Source: Plasmodium malariae
Lineage: Eukaryota; Apicomplexa; Aconoidasida; Haemosporida; Plasmodiidae
Direction: 5' to 3'
Length of the DNA: 64,000 bases
Assembly (NCBI RefSeq): GCF_900090045.1
Contig: NC_041784.1
Span: 844,501 to 908,500 of the forward strand
The position numbers and the translations under genes were made by a program. The notes under the pieces are model-generated. The model did not search any database, had not been told where the DNA came from, and saw nothing but the letters and a program-made list of their open reading frames with translations. This document shows positions 23,598 through 34,412 of the stretch, one piece after another. The stretch's first letter is position 1. Each line of letters begins with the position of its first letter.

Positions 23598-24249
23598 ATT
23601 ATTATTTTATATTTACATTATAAAGAAAAAAAAAAATGTGATTACTTTTTTTTTTTTTTTTTTTTTTTTTTCTTGACTAATTATGGTTAAATATATGAAC
23701 ATATATTTGTTTTTACAAATTAAAGTGTTATAATAGAAATAAAGTTTTGTACCCAATACGTTACAGTTATAAAGAAGAAATGGGGAAATATATATCATGA
23801 ATTACCATACTTTTTAATTTCTTAGAGAATATAAATTTTATTATGAATATTAATAAAAATTTGAATTTTTATTAAGAATATTTTATTCATGCTTTTTTAT
23901 TTTTTTATCTGTTTTTTCTCATACGTACACACTCGTGCTTATAATGTGTGTATGTAAAAATATCCATAGGCATACAATATGTCCACTTGTGTACGCATGA
24001 ACAGTTATTTATGAATATATATATATTATTTCATATATTTATAAATTCATATATATATTTATAGCATTACTTTTGCAATTTAAAAAACTTAAAATTTTCA
24101 CATTTTTAATAAGTTTATATTTTTTTACCCATATGATGAAAAGTTAGGGTTTTTTCCTATCCTTTCGCGAAGATATGTACATGTACATATTTGTATGCAC
24201 GTTTGCACGCACACAAATATATGTTAGCAATTTTACAAAAAGGATGAGG
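23598..24249. other. 3' flank of RPS14
   Basis: Poly-T at 23648-23671 and AT-rich spacer. Nothing coding seen. Confidence 0.5.
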
Positions 24250-25458
24250 TCAAAGGGGCTTTAAATATTCACCTATTAACGCAGCAGAATAATAGGAGGC
24301 GTTTTGAGAAGAAGGATTTACTCGTTTTAACGCATCGTATAACTGTAATGTTGTTTGTACACGTTCGGTGTAAATTCATATATATATGTGCGTGCATGAA
24401 CAAAGAACGACACGTATGCAATGAGAAAAAAATAAAAAAGGCGGTCATACAATTTAAAAGAATATTTGACCACTTACTGGATTAATATAATACGTAATGA
24501 AAACAAAATTTTTTTATTGCGATGAGATGGCAAATTGGGACATTTTTACAGTATACTACTATTTGTTATCCTTATTTGATGTTCATATTTGTTGCTCTCA
24601 TTTGCTGTTCTCATTTGTTGCTCTCATTTGATGTTCATATTTGTTGCTCTCATTTGCTGTTCTCATTCGTTGCTCTCATTTGCTGTTCTCATTCGTTGTT
24701 CTCATTTGCTGTTCTCATTTGTTGCTCTCATTTGCTGTTCTCATTCGTTGCTCTCATTTGCTGTTCTCATTCGTTGTTCTCATTTGCTGTTCTCATTTGT
24801 TGCTCTCATTTGCTGTTCTCATTCGTTGCTCTCATTTGCTGTTCTCATTTGTTCTCATTTCTTTTTTATAAAAAGAAATATATTATAATATTGTAAAAAG
24901 CTACTAAAACAATCAGTGCAGTTCTTTTTACTCATTTTCGTAAAATTCCTTATGATCCAAGCACATCACACTGTTCATATCCTTAACTGTACAAATTAAT
25001 AATTTCATTTAAAATTTAAAAAAGATAAAGAGAAACACTTGTCGGATAACTCATAAATGAAAAATAATGCATGTCTTGAAAAAGAAAAAAAAAAAAAAAA
25101 ATATAAACATGTACACATATATATATGTGTATGATACGGAAGACTCTTAAATTATTCCCGCAGAAGGAAACTTACAGACGAGTGGACCCACGAATGCCTA
25201 GCGAGTTTTGTACCCTTTTAATTTGGTAAAATTGTTGATAAAATTTTTTTTTTTTTTTGTATTATTATTATGAAAACGTTACACAATATTTTTTTGCAGA
25301 CTCCTCTTTTTATATCCGCTGATGTAGTGTGTGCATATTCTTAACGTTGTAAATGTCTAAATAAAAATGAACAAAATAAGGTCTCTATTTATTTCTTAAC
25401 ATTAGAGTTGACGAGTGATAAAACGAATAAGATTATTAACAAACAAAATTTTGCACAT
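24250..25458 (-). CDS. Probable small four-exon gene, about 73 aa
   Basis: Phase-0 exon chain on the minus strand: tentative 25458-25441 (MCKILF), 25356-25285 (TFTTLRICTHYISGYKKRS...), 25214-25176 (GTKLARHSWVHSS, then a GTAAGT donor), and 24342-24250 after a CATTACAG acceptor (LYDALKRVNPSSQNASYYSA, then LIGEYLKPL and TGA). All exon lengths are multiples of three and all junctions are GT/AG. The last intron (over 800 bp) contains a 13-bp tandem array. The last two exons are convincing by composition; the first is only a guess. Basic small protein, possibly organellar; family not recognised. Confidence 0.5.
24577..24860. repeat. 13-bp-based tandem array
   Basis: Alternating 13-bp units TTGCTCTCATTTG and CTGTTCTCATTCG repeat for about 280 bp. 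It sits inside the proposed last intron of the small gene 24250-25458 and yields shadow Cys/Ser/His ORFs in three plus-strand frames. Confidence 0.95.
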
Positions 25459-26291
25459 TATACGAAATTGACAAAAAAAAAAAAAAAAAAAAAAAAGTAT
25501 CATTCTTTCCACGGAAAAATGTTGTACACAAAATATTTTGCGCAGATTTATGGTTAATTAAAAAAAAAAAAGAAAATATAACATAGTAAAATATAATATA
25601 GTAAAATATAATACAGTATAATATGGTAAAATATAATAAAATATAATACAGTATAATATGGTAAAATATAGTAAAATATAATACAGTATAGTAAAGTAAA
25701 ATATAATGAAATGTAATACAGTATAATATAGTAAAATATAGTAAAATATAATACAGTATAGTAAAGTAAAATATAATAAAATATAATACAGTATAATATA
25801 GTAAAATATAGTAAAATATAATACAGTATAGTAAAGTAAAATATAATAAAATATAATACAGTATAATATAGTAAAATATAGTAAAATATAATTACAGCAA
25901 AATGCCACAACATAAAATTGTAGGACGGGGGGTAACAAACTCAACAAAATAGACAAAATAAATTAAAACTTGTGCAAACATTTTTCTCATATTAAAATTA
26001 TCCACATTTGGGAAGTACATTAAAACAGTCAGAAATAATGGCACATAGAGTTGTAAATATTTAACGTATAAAGGAGCTTTTAAAAAATTATGAATCCTAT
26101 ATATATCAGAAAAAATGAAGAATAAAAATACGTGTGTGTCGTGAAAATTGCACAAGAATTAATAACAAGGTAGGGGAAATCCATCCCAATTTTGTAAAAT
26201 ATAAACATTTTTAGCGATATAAAAACAGCTATTTTGGGGGAAATTTTCTTTTTTTTTTTTTTCTAAAAATGTTTTACCCTCACACTGATAT
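25459..26291. other. Spacer downstream of the RAP gene
   Basis: Holds the array at 25575-25890. From 25892 to 26155 the minus strand has an 87-codon open frame ending CCGILL that looks partly coding (KAPLYVKYLQLYVPLF) but has no ATG start near its beginning; it most likely is RAP 3' UTR or an unassigned exon. Confidence 0.4.
25575..25890. repeat. 5-bp-register AT-rich tandem array
   Basis: Units of the form ATAATACAGTATAATATAGTAAAATATAGTAAAAT built of 5-bp steps, about nine copies of the longer period. Non-coding. Confidence 0.93.
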
Positions 26292-29200
26292 TTATATTTG
26301 GATGGAATGTCGCTTGAAACATTCATATAAGAAGGTCCTTTTCTCATCATTGTTCAGTTGAAGCCACGTTCCCGCGTTGATAGGGATAATCTAAAAATGG
26401 AAAAAAAAAAAAAAAAAAAAAAAAGGATAGAAACGAAAAAACAAAAAAGAAAAAAAAAAAGCAAAATGAATAACATCAGCATATATAAGTACATATATAT
26501 ATGAATAAAAATTTTCTCTCAAATGTAAAGCAAGTTGAGTCAAAGTGCTTTCAACTACGTCCAACCGATAGCTGCTTACCCGCCAACCGTGCGCGAAGAG
26601 GATTCTCATCTGCAGAGAGACGAAGCCGGTGTTGAGGTAATCCCAGCAGGATTTTTTCAAAGTTCTCATTAAATGTTCCTTTCCAAAAAGGCATATGCCA
26701 ATTTTCATTTCTCTATTAAGAAGGATATCAATTATATAAGGGCAATTATTATATGGCTCGAATTGAACATCATAAGAAATATTGAAATTCTTTAATATTT
26801 GAATTAATTCATTTAATATTTTATTTCTAACTTTTATAGCATCCTTTTCCTTTTTATATATGTTAAAATCATTTCTCAAAATTTTACATTTTTCATGCAT
26901 GCAATATTTATACATGTTATCTACACATTTTAAATTAATTAAGCTTTTCGGTATTTCCTTAAAACATGCATCAGCAATTTGATGAAGTCTTTTAAACGCT
27001 TGAGAATCATTAGGGTCTCTATTTAAAAAGGTTATATTTAAAATTTTGTCAAAATTATTTTGTGTCTTATGATAATTAGCAACAATTAATGACCAAGTAA
27101 TATTAACAAAACAATTTTTATATACAATTGCATCTTTACTTAGTGATTGTTTTTCTAAAAAATTTATTATCAACTTATAGGAACTATCAAATAATGGTTT
27201 ATATATAATATTAACATATGCACATGACCATAAAAAAGTAGCTATATCAATAAATTTTTTTTTTATGGTATCCCAATCATTATACAATTTCTCAATTAAA
27301 ATTTTGTAAATATTTTCATCATATATATTCATTTTAACAAGAGATGATAACAATTTCAGCAGTTGAAAAACATTCAAACGATTTAATACATAATTGTCTT
27401 TTATACAATCAAATAAATATGTCATATAATTCAAATGAAACCATGCTATTTTTGATAAGCTTATAATTGGTATTGCCCATAAAGAAATGTTTTTTGCATG
27501 TAATAATTCATTTGATCTCTCACATAATATATCTAATAAGTTGTTATATAATACTATTCTTTTATTATATGAAGAGAAACAAACAATACAATAGACTACA
27601 TCTTCTATCTCTAATAATTTTATACATTCCATATTTTCTTTCATTAACTCGAATATATCGTTCACTACAATTTTCACTTCTTCCCTGTTTCTTTTACTAT
27701 ACTCCAAGTATCTTAAACACTTTATTATTTGAATGCTCTTCTCGTTAATGCTTTTTTCATCCTCCTTAAGTTCACTGCCCGTAAATATTTTCTCCTCCGT
27801 TTTACACTTCATCAGTTTCGAGCTATATTGCTGGGGATGCACGATCTCTGCTACTGCGTTCCCACCTTTGTATGCCTCTTCTGTTTCTACGACTTCTTTC
27901 ACTCCTCCTGCCTCTACTTTTTCTTCGTCTTCTCTACCTTTGACCATCTCCATTTTTACGGTATTTTTGGAATCTTCAACAAATGTGTTAGCCGTATCGT
28001 TCGTCTGCCCCCTTCTACCGTCATTTCGTTGTTCCTCTAGGAAAAAATTATGATAACTCCCATTTTCTATGCCCTTGTCAAGTTTTCCTTCTTTATGTTG
28101 CATATCCCCCGTTCCAGTCATCATTAAATCGGCGCTTTTATAAATACTGCATTTTGTGAGCACTTCTTTTCCTTCTTTTAAATTTCGCACATGCACACTT
28201 AGCCGGTTACTAACCAGTGCAATTAAATTTATATACTTTTCCTCGTGTTTGAAGTGGCTAGCTATTTTTAATAAGAGACGGTAAAAGGGTATATTAAATT
28301 TGTCCACATTGGTCATCATAATAGTTAATGAGGAATTATAAAAATTTGAATATTCTTTACAAAAGCAGTGAAATGAATAGTAGAGAGATTGTAGTGTATG
28401 TAGGTCGAACTCGCTTACCTTCTGTACACATAGAATTACAATCTTATCGAGGTAATGCTTCGTTCTTAAGCTATGTTTGAAGCATTCATTGGCAAATATA
28501 ACTAACTCATTATTATTCATGTAATTAATTTTGGTAATTAAAAAATCATAAAAATCTGCAAAATATAGGGAGCACTTATTTAATGTAGTTACATAATGCA
28601 GGCACAGCTTTATTTTGCGTTGCTCACGTTGATAATCGTCTTCTTCATTTCTTATCATTTCATTAGTTATCATTTCATTCGTTATCATTTCATTAGTTAT
28701 CATTTCATTCGTTATCATTTCATTAGTTATCATTTCATTAGTTATCATTTCATTCGTTATCTTGTCATTCGTTATCTTGTCATTCGTTATCTTGTCATTC
28801 GTTATCTTGTCATTCGTTATCTTGTCATTCGTTATCTTGTCATTCGTTATCTTGTCATTCGTTATCTTGTTATTCGTTATCTTGTTATTCGTTATCTTGT
28901 TATTCGTTATCTTGTTATTCGTTATCTTCTCGTTTTTTACCATTTTTATCACTTCATACGACAAGTCCCTAACTACATTTTTAATATTTAACTCGTACAA
29001 AATATCAATTGTATAAATTAAATCTTCATATGGTATTCTTTCCACATTGGACAAAAGTATAGAGAAGAACTTATCCCTGTATTCATCTTCTACATCAAGT
29101 AATATATTCTTTCTTTTTTTAAGAGTATTTATCATGACTTTCATCCGTTCAATATTCTGTTCCTTGCTATTAACAAGGAATTTAAAAAGGTCGCTATGAT

Positions 29201-29870
29201 TTGATTCTTCAATTAATTTATTACTAGTGGCATTGTTTTTTTTATAACACAGTGGGTGATGAATCTGTTTTTCTATGTACTTATCGTTTATATTTTTATT
29301 AACATCTTTTTTCTTCTGTGTGTTAATATTTTTATCATACTTTTTTTCCTCATAGTAGTTATGTACCACTGCTTCGAATTTGCTAGAGCTATTAGTATGT
29401 TCATATGGATTCATTTCACTATCCTCCCTTTTTTCAGTAATATAAATGTTCTCAGTAATTCTGTCAATAGCGAAGTCTGACTGGTTAATCGGTTCTGTGT
29501 CGTCCCTTATCTGGTCTACCATTTCTCTGTCCTCCTTTACATTTTCCATCGCTTCAGTTTGGTATAATTTACTGGGTGTGATGTTACCATTTTGTACCCT
29601 TTTCATAAACTTTTTATATTCGTTTTTTTCCTCTTCCTTCCATTTTTTATCCTCAATATTCAGGTCAAAACTGAACCCTGGTGCAAATCTATCATCAAAC
29701 TGTACATCGTCAAAATCTTCCTTCGAGTTCAATAGGTTAGGATCACTTTTCGAATTTATGAACAGTTCATTTTTTTTTTTTTTATTACTGTAAAAATTAC
29801 ATTTTTTTATACGCACGTTACTAAAAGAGAAAATTTGCGAGCCTAAGTTTTTGATGGAGAGTTTTTTCAT
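26292..29870 (-). CDS. RAP-domain protein (putative organellar RNA-binding)
   Basis: RAP proteins are expanded in Apicomplexa and act mostly in mitochondrial or plastid RNA processing; the rRNA-fragment role is family knowledge. Two exons: 29870-26580 and 26390-26292, 1129 aa. The single intron (189 bp, GTAAGC/TTTTTAG) splits the RAP domain; joined, it reads FAHGWRIIPINAGTWLQL, followed by NNDEKRTFLYECFKRHS, the expected RAP C-terminal end. Without splicing the frame runs into poly-Phe. The basic N-terminus (MKKLSIKNLGSQIFSFSNVR) looks like a mitochondrial presequence. The middle is helical repeat-like sequence with a 15-bp coding array (about 312-410) encoding ITNDK/ITNEM. The RAP domain spans about 1043-1125. 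Confidence 0.92.
28640..28935. repeat. 15-bp coding array in the RAP gene
   Basis: About twenty copies of a 15-bp unit read on the minus strand as ITN(N/D/E)(K/M). Frame is preserved; unit variants are grouped in blocks (NNK, NDK, NEM), suggesting block duplication. Confidence 0.95.
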
Positions 29871-30205
29871 TTTTTCTCCTATCGGTTAAGCGACGTTCCA
29901 AAAGGTGGAGCTTGCGCTATACAATGATGAGCCACATAAAAGGAAATAAGTGGAATAAAATGGAATAAAATGGAATAAAATGGAATAAAATGGAATAAAA
30001 ATGGAATAAAATGGAATAAAAATGGAATAAAATGGAATAAAAATGGAATAAAAAGGAATAAAAGGGAAGAAGAATAGAAGAAGAATAGAAGAAGAATAGA
30101 AGAAGAATAGAAGAAGAATAGAAGAAGAATAAAAGAAGAATAAAAGTAAAAAAAGCAAATTTCACCGACACTTTCACGATACTGCTTTACAAATATCAGT
30201 ATATA
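29871..30205. repeat. RAP 5' flank with GGAATAAAAT and AGAAGAATAGA arrays
   Basis: 29949-30062 carries 10- to 11-bp GGAATAAAAT(A) units; 30066-30150 carries GAAGAAGAATA units. Purine-rich on the plus strand throughout. Sits between the RAP start and the upstream small gene. Confidence 0.9.
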
Positions 30206-31268
30206 CTATTTGGGCGTTTCCTCACCACTTAAGAGTACATGTAGAGCCCATTCCGAGAGACGTAAGGCAGAAGTCTTTTGCTCGTTTTTATCAATTTGCT
30301 CTGTGAAGAGAAATTTGAGTAGAGCTTTCCAATCAGCGTTTTCAGCCAATTTCTTATATATATGCATACAGTACGTAAGCACATATGTGTACTAATGTAA
30401 ATTTACATAGTGCAGCGGGTGTTTTTTGTATATATCATTACATACATACATATGTACATATATCCATACACTACATACGTAATACCATAAGTAAGCATTT
30501 AATTTTCTTATTTTATGCAATGGTTGAATTATTCTTTTTTATGTTCCCTTTGCAACGTACTTTTTTTAATTTATCGGTCAAGAGTAATTTATTTTTTTTT
30601 TTTTTTTATTCTTTTCTACAATAGTTTTTTAAAAAAAAAAAAAAAAAAATACAATTTAGGGCTCATTTCGCGACATACAGAAAAACGTAATTAGTTCTAC
30701 GTTATATCCGTATCTAATATAAGCATATTTTCATATTTGTAATTATTTAATGAACAAAACAAAATAGGGAACACCATAATGGAACAACACTATTGAAGTT
30801 TTTACACATGGGAGTTATAATTTTTTTTAAAACTACCTTTTTATAATTAGCTGATATACAGATTAACCAAACATGCACACAAAATTACGTAATTCTTTTT
30901 TTTTTTTTTTTTTTTTTTTCAAATAATACATAATACATTATATAAATCGTAATTATACTATATTTATCAAACTTATTATAATTATTATATTTAATAATTT
31001 CATTATATCTCTTTATTATATTTGGTTTAATTACAAGAGCTGTAATTTTTATATAGTACAGTTACAATACACACAGACATTACACAGTGTATATGTGTAG
31101 TAAGTTGGTGTAAAACATGTACAGATAATATATAATATTCGTCCGTGCAGTGCCATGCTTTCTCTTTTTTCATAAAAAAGTTGGCACTTATCTGGTAGCT
31201 TTACTAATTTTTAAGAAAGTAACGTATTTCCACGGAGTCTTTTTCGCCTTCTCTTCGGCTTGAAACAT
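30206..31268 (-). CDS. Probable small spliced gene (5' and 3' exons seen, middle unresolved)
   Basis: The 3' part (30352-30206) is a clearly coding-like frame of 48 codons starting KLAENADWKALLKFLFTEQ and ending LHVLLSGEETPK before TAG, at about 40% GC in a 20% GC neighbourhood. A strong acceptor TTCTCTTCACAG lies within it. A matching 5' candidate exon at 31268-31205 starts with ATG (MFQAEEKAKKTPWKYVTFLK) and ends at a GTAAAG donor in phase 1. Splicing phase 1 directly to the internal acceptor keeps the frame, but then discards the first 18 coding-like codons, so an extra exon or different donor may exist. Family not recognised. Confidence 0.42.
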
Positions 31269-32031
31269 TTTTAAAGAAAGAGTGAAACAAAATTCCTCTT
31301 TCCCTTTACTTCATCCCATCTCATCCCATCTCATCGCATCTCATCCCATCTCATCCCATCTCATCCCATCTCATCCCATCTCATCCCATCTCATCCCATC
31401 TCATCCCATCTCATCATCTCATCCATCTCATCCCATCTCATCCCATCTCATCCATCTCATCCCATCTCATCCATCTCATCCTCATCTCATCCATCTCATC
31501 CCATCTCATCCCATCTCATCCCATCTCATCCCATCTCATCCCATCTCATCCCATCTCATCCCATCTCATCCCATCTCATCCCATCTCATCCCATCTCATC
31601 CCATCTCATCCCATCTCATCCCATCTCATCCCATCTCATCCCATCTCATCCCATCTCATCCCATCTCATCCCATCTCATCCCATCTCATCCCATCTCATC
31701 CCATCTCATCCATCTCATCCCATCTCATCCCATCTCATCCCATCTCATCCCATCTCATCCCATCTCATCCCATCTCATCCCATCTCTTCCTTTTTCACTC
31801 TATTTTGGTACCTCTAACGTAGTAGTAAAAATACGGAAAAAACAATGAAAAGAATGATGCTAGGAACGCCTTAAAATATATGTGTGTTAATGTGTAAAAC
31901 AGTTTGGGGGTTCATACACAAATATCATTTGTATGTGTTTTAAAAAAAGGTTTGCATAAAATAGCTTGAGAAATTACATATAATATGCTAAGATGAGTTA
32001 AAAAATATGTTAAGTGTTTTACGCATAACAG
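31269..32031. other. Spacer dominated by a 10-bp satellite
   Basis: The CATCTCATCC array fills 31311-31790. The rest is AT-rich spacer with short non-repetitive sequence at 31800-32030; no coding feature supported. Confidence 0.5.
31311..31790. repeat. 10-bp CATCTCATCC satellite, about 480 bp
   Basis: Roughly 48 copies of a 10-bp unit, nearly perfect, with a few 4- to 9-bp deletion variants around 31412-31500 and 31708. The unit is not a multiple of three and has no stop codon on the plus strand, hence a 188-codon shadow ORF of Ser/His/Pro/Ile. The most GC-rich and pyrimidine-pure block of the window on the plus strand. Confidence 0.97.
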
Positions 32032-32447
32032 ATGGATGGGAGGATATTCAAAAACTTACCAAGGAAATATACTAATAAAATAAGAGAAAAGGTAGATTGA
32101 AGTCTTCTGACCAACTAAACATATAACACGGTCATAAATAATAAAACACTTTTTCTTTTTTTCTCCAAAATGTACACCTTATCTGAAGCTTAATTGCATA
32201 TGTATACAAACTAATACGTATACTTTACATGTACATACGTATACTTTACATGTACATACGTATACTTTACATGTACATACGTATACTTTGCATGTACATA
32301 TATAAACGTATAAAAACATATATATACATATATATACTATATATACATATATACATTTGTATATATGTAAGTATACGTAATTGTGTCAAGTGCATGTAAA
32401 GGCAGTTTTTACAAAATTAAAAAAAACATTTTACTTAAACCCTTAGG

Positions 32448-32484
<37 letters not shown>

Positions 32485-33090
32485 AACATATTTTTATGCC
32501 ATTTATATGCTATTTTAGTTTGTTTTTTTTTTTTATATTCTTTTAGAAATGTATATGAAGGTGGAATAATTATTTTTATATTTAATTAGCAGTATATTTT
32601 AGAAGTATATACTGTCATTTTTTCACATATACAAGCAAAAATATTATGAGTTATAGAAAAGGAATATTTTATATGTTGGGCCTTAATACATAAAAACATA
32701 ATTATATATTTTTAAAAATTGTAATAAATGTTAAAGGAAAAACGGAAACATTGTAAGAAAAAAAATACCGTATATATATACATAAAAATATATATATGGA
32801 TATACGTTCATATATGTACATATACGTTCATATATGTACATGTACGTTCATATACGTTCATATGTTCATATACGTTCTTATACGTTCTTATACGTTCATA
32901 TACGTACTTATACGTTCATATACGTTCTTATACGTTCATATACGTTCTTATACGTTCATATACGTACTTATATGTTCATATACGTACTTATACGTTCATA
33001 TATGTTCATGTACACGAATCAAAACCAGCTATAAATGAAAATAGCCCCACCAAATTCGATGTGATGAAATATCAAAAAAGAAAATTTTAA
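32032..33090 (+). CDS. Possible small spliced gene
   Basis: First exon 32032-32091: ATG opening MDGRIFKNLPRKYTNKIREK, directly followed by a GTAGAT donor in phase 0. Last exon 33029-33090 after AAAACCAG: reads INENSPTKFDVMKYQKRKF to TAA, needing phase 1 upstream. A 14-bp micro-exon at 32547-32560 after a TTCTTTTAG acceptor (NVYE) links to the last exon in phase but needs phase 2 upstream, so at least one exon is missing or mis-set. Two tandem arrays would lie in its introns. First and last exons look coding; the join is unproved. Confidence 0.35.
32219..32300. repeat. 21-bp array GTATACTTTACATGTACATAC
   Basis: Four tandem copies of a 21-bp unit, the last slightly diverged, followed by TATATACA microsatellite. 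Confidence 0.9.
32800..33012. repeat. TACGTTCATA-type array
   Basis: About twenty short units TATACGTTCATA / TATACGTTCTTA / TATACGTACTTA. All plus frames are open by chance. Lies in the proposed last intron of the small gene 32032-33090. Confidence 0.92.
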
Positions 33091-34253
33091 GAAAAAACAA
33101 TTTTGTTGTACGCTTTATTTTGTGTCAAATTTCCGTTTTATTACTTTATATATATATGTGTACTTTTTTTTTTAAATAAAAAAGAAAAGTTTTTAGTGAA
33201 ACAACAAATTTAGAACATGTGTATAAAGAAAGCAGAAAAAATGAAATTAAACACTTTTCTTTCTTGAAGTAATAGCTTTAAAATAGGGAAAACAACAGCT
33301 TTAAAAAAAAAAAAAAAAAAAAAATATATATATATAATATATATATATAACATGTATGACATGCATAGCGTATAAGTTGTATAAATATAGTTTTAAACTT
33401 CCATACACTTCGCTGTTATACATATATATGTACATGTGTACACATATACGCATGTATACACGCACACATGTTTATGTGTATGTTTGAAGTTATTAGAGTT
33501 ATATGCGGCCATTCCCAGATACATATGTACATATCCTTGTGTGCGATGTAATTCTTTTTGAATATATGCGGGTAGACTGAAATGTGTACATATGTGGAAT
33601 ATATACGAGCATAAGTATATGTAATATATACATACATACATACGTCCATTTGCCCATATTTTTATATACATATACATATATATATATATACATATACATA
33701 TATATATATATACATATTCGCACATATACCTATGTAAATAAATACCTACTTTTTCCTCGACAAAATTGGACTGCCAACTAATTAGAGAACGAGATGTGGA
33801 GATTAGTGAAAATTGTCTGAGTTAACATCTAGCAATAATTTAGTTTAAAAAAAAAAATTAAAATTTGAATACTTATTAATTTATGCACTCGTTTTGAAAT
33901 AAAAGTCGTGAAAAGGGGGGGAATGATTATATATATATATATATATATGGGCAGATATGCATTTAAGTAAATTAGCTTGTATTAGTAAATATACGTGTGT
34001 AAGCAAATATACATCTGCACGTAAATATACATTTATGCGCAATTATATATGTGTAAGTAAATATGTATGTGCGTCATGAATGAGGAGTGAATAAACAAAT
34101 AATTATATATTTATATTTATTGTATACATATTATGTATATATAAGTTAAATTTATATTTATGTGAACATAAATAAATATATATATGTATGTTAAACGTAT
34201 GGGTATTCATGGACCCACAGCCATACATGCTTACGTAAGTGGTATACACACAG

Positions 34254-34315
<62 letters not shown>

Positions 34316-34412
34316 TCGTATAGGTATACATATACACACACTGCATATAAAAAGAGGTACTCCACTAAAATGAGACGTATGTTAAGCACAAATTAATGAT
34401 ACCAGTATAAGC
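33091..34412. promoter_or_regulatory. NIF phosphatase upstream region
   Basis: AT-rich, with (AT)n tracts at 33324-33348, 33660-33712, 33930-33948 and 34257-34310, poly-A at 33302-33324. Nothing coding seen; contains the NIF promoter by position. Confidence 0.45.

Noticed and set aside
25892..26155. 87-codon minus ORF downstream of RAP as a gene
   Set aside because: No ATG near its start and no clear acceptor; probably RAP 3' UTR, though some residues look coding.
31282..31848. 188-codon plus-strand ORF of Ser/His/Pro/Ile
   Set aside because: It is the 10-bp satellite read through; the unit has no stop codon and the frame shifts between copies.
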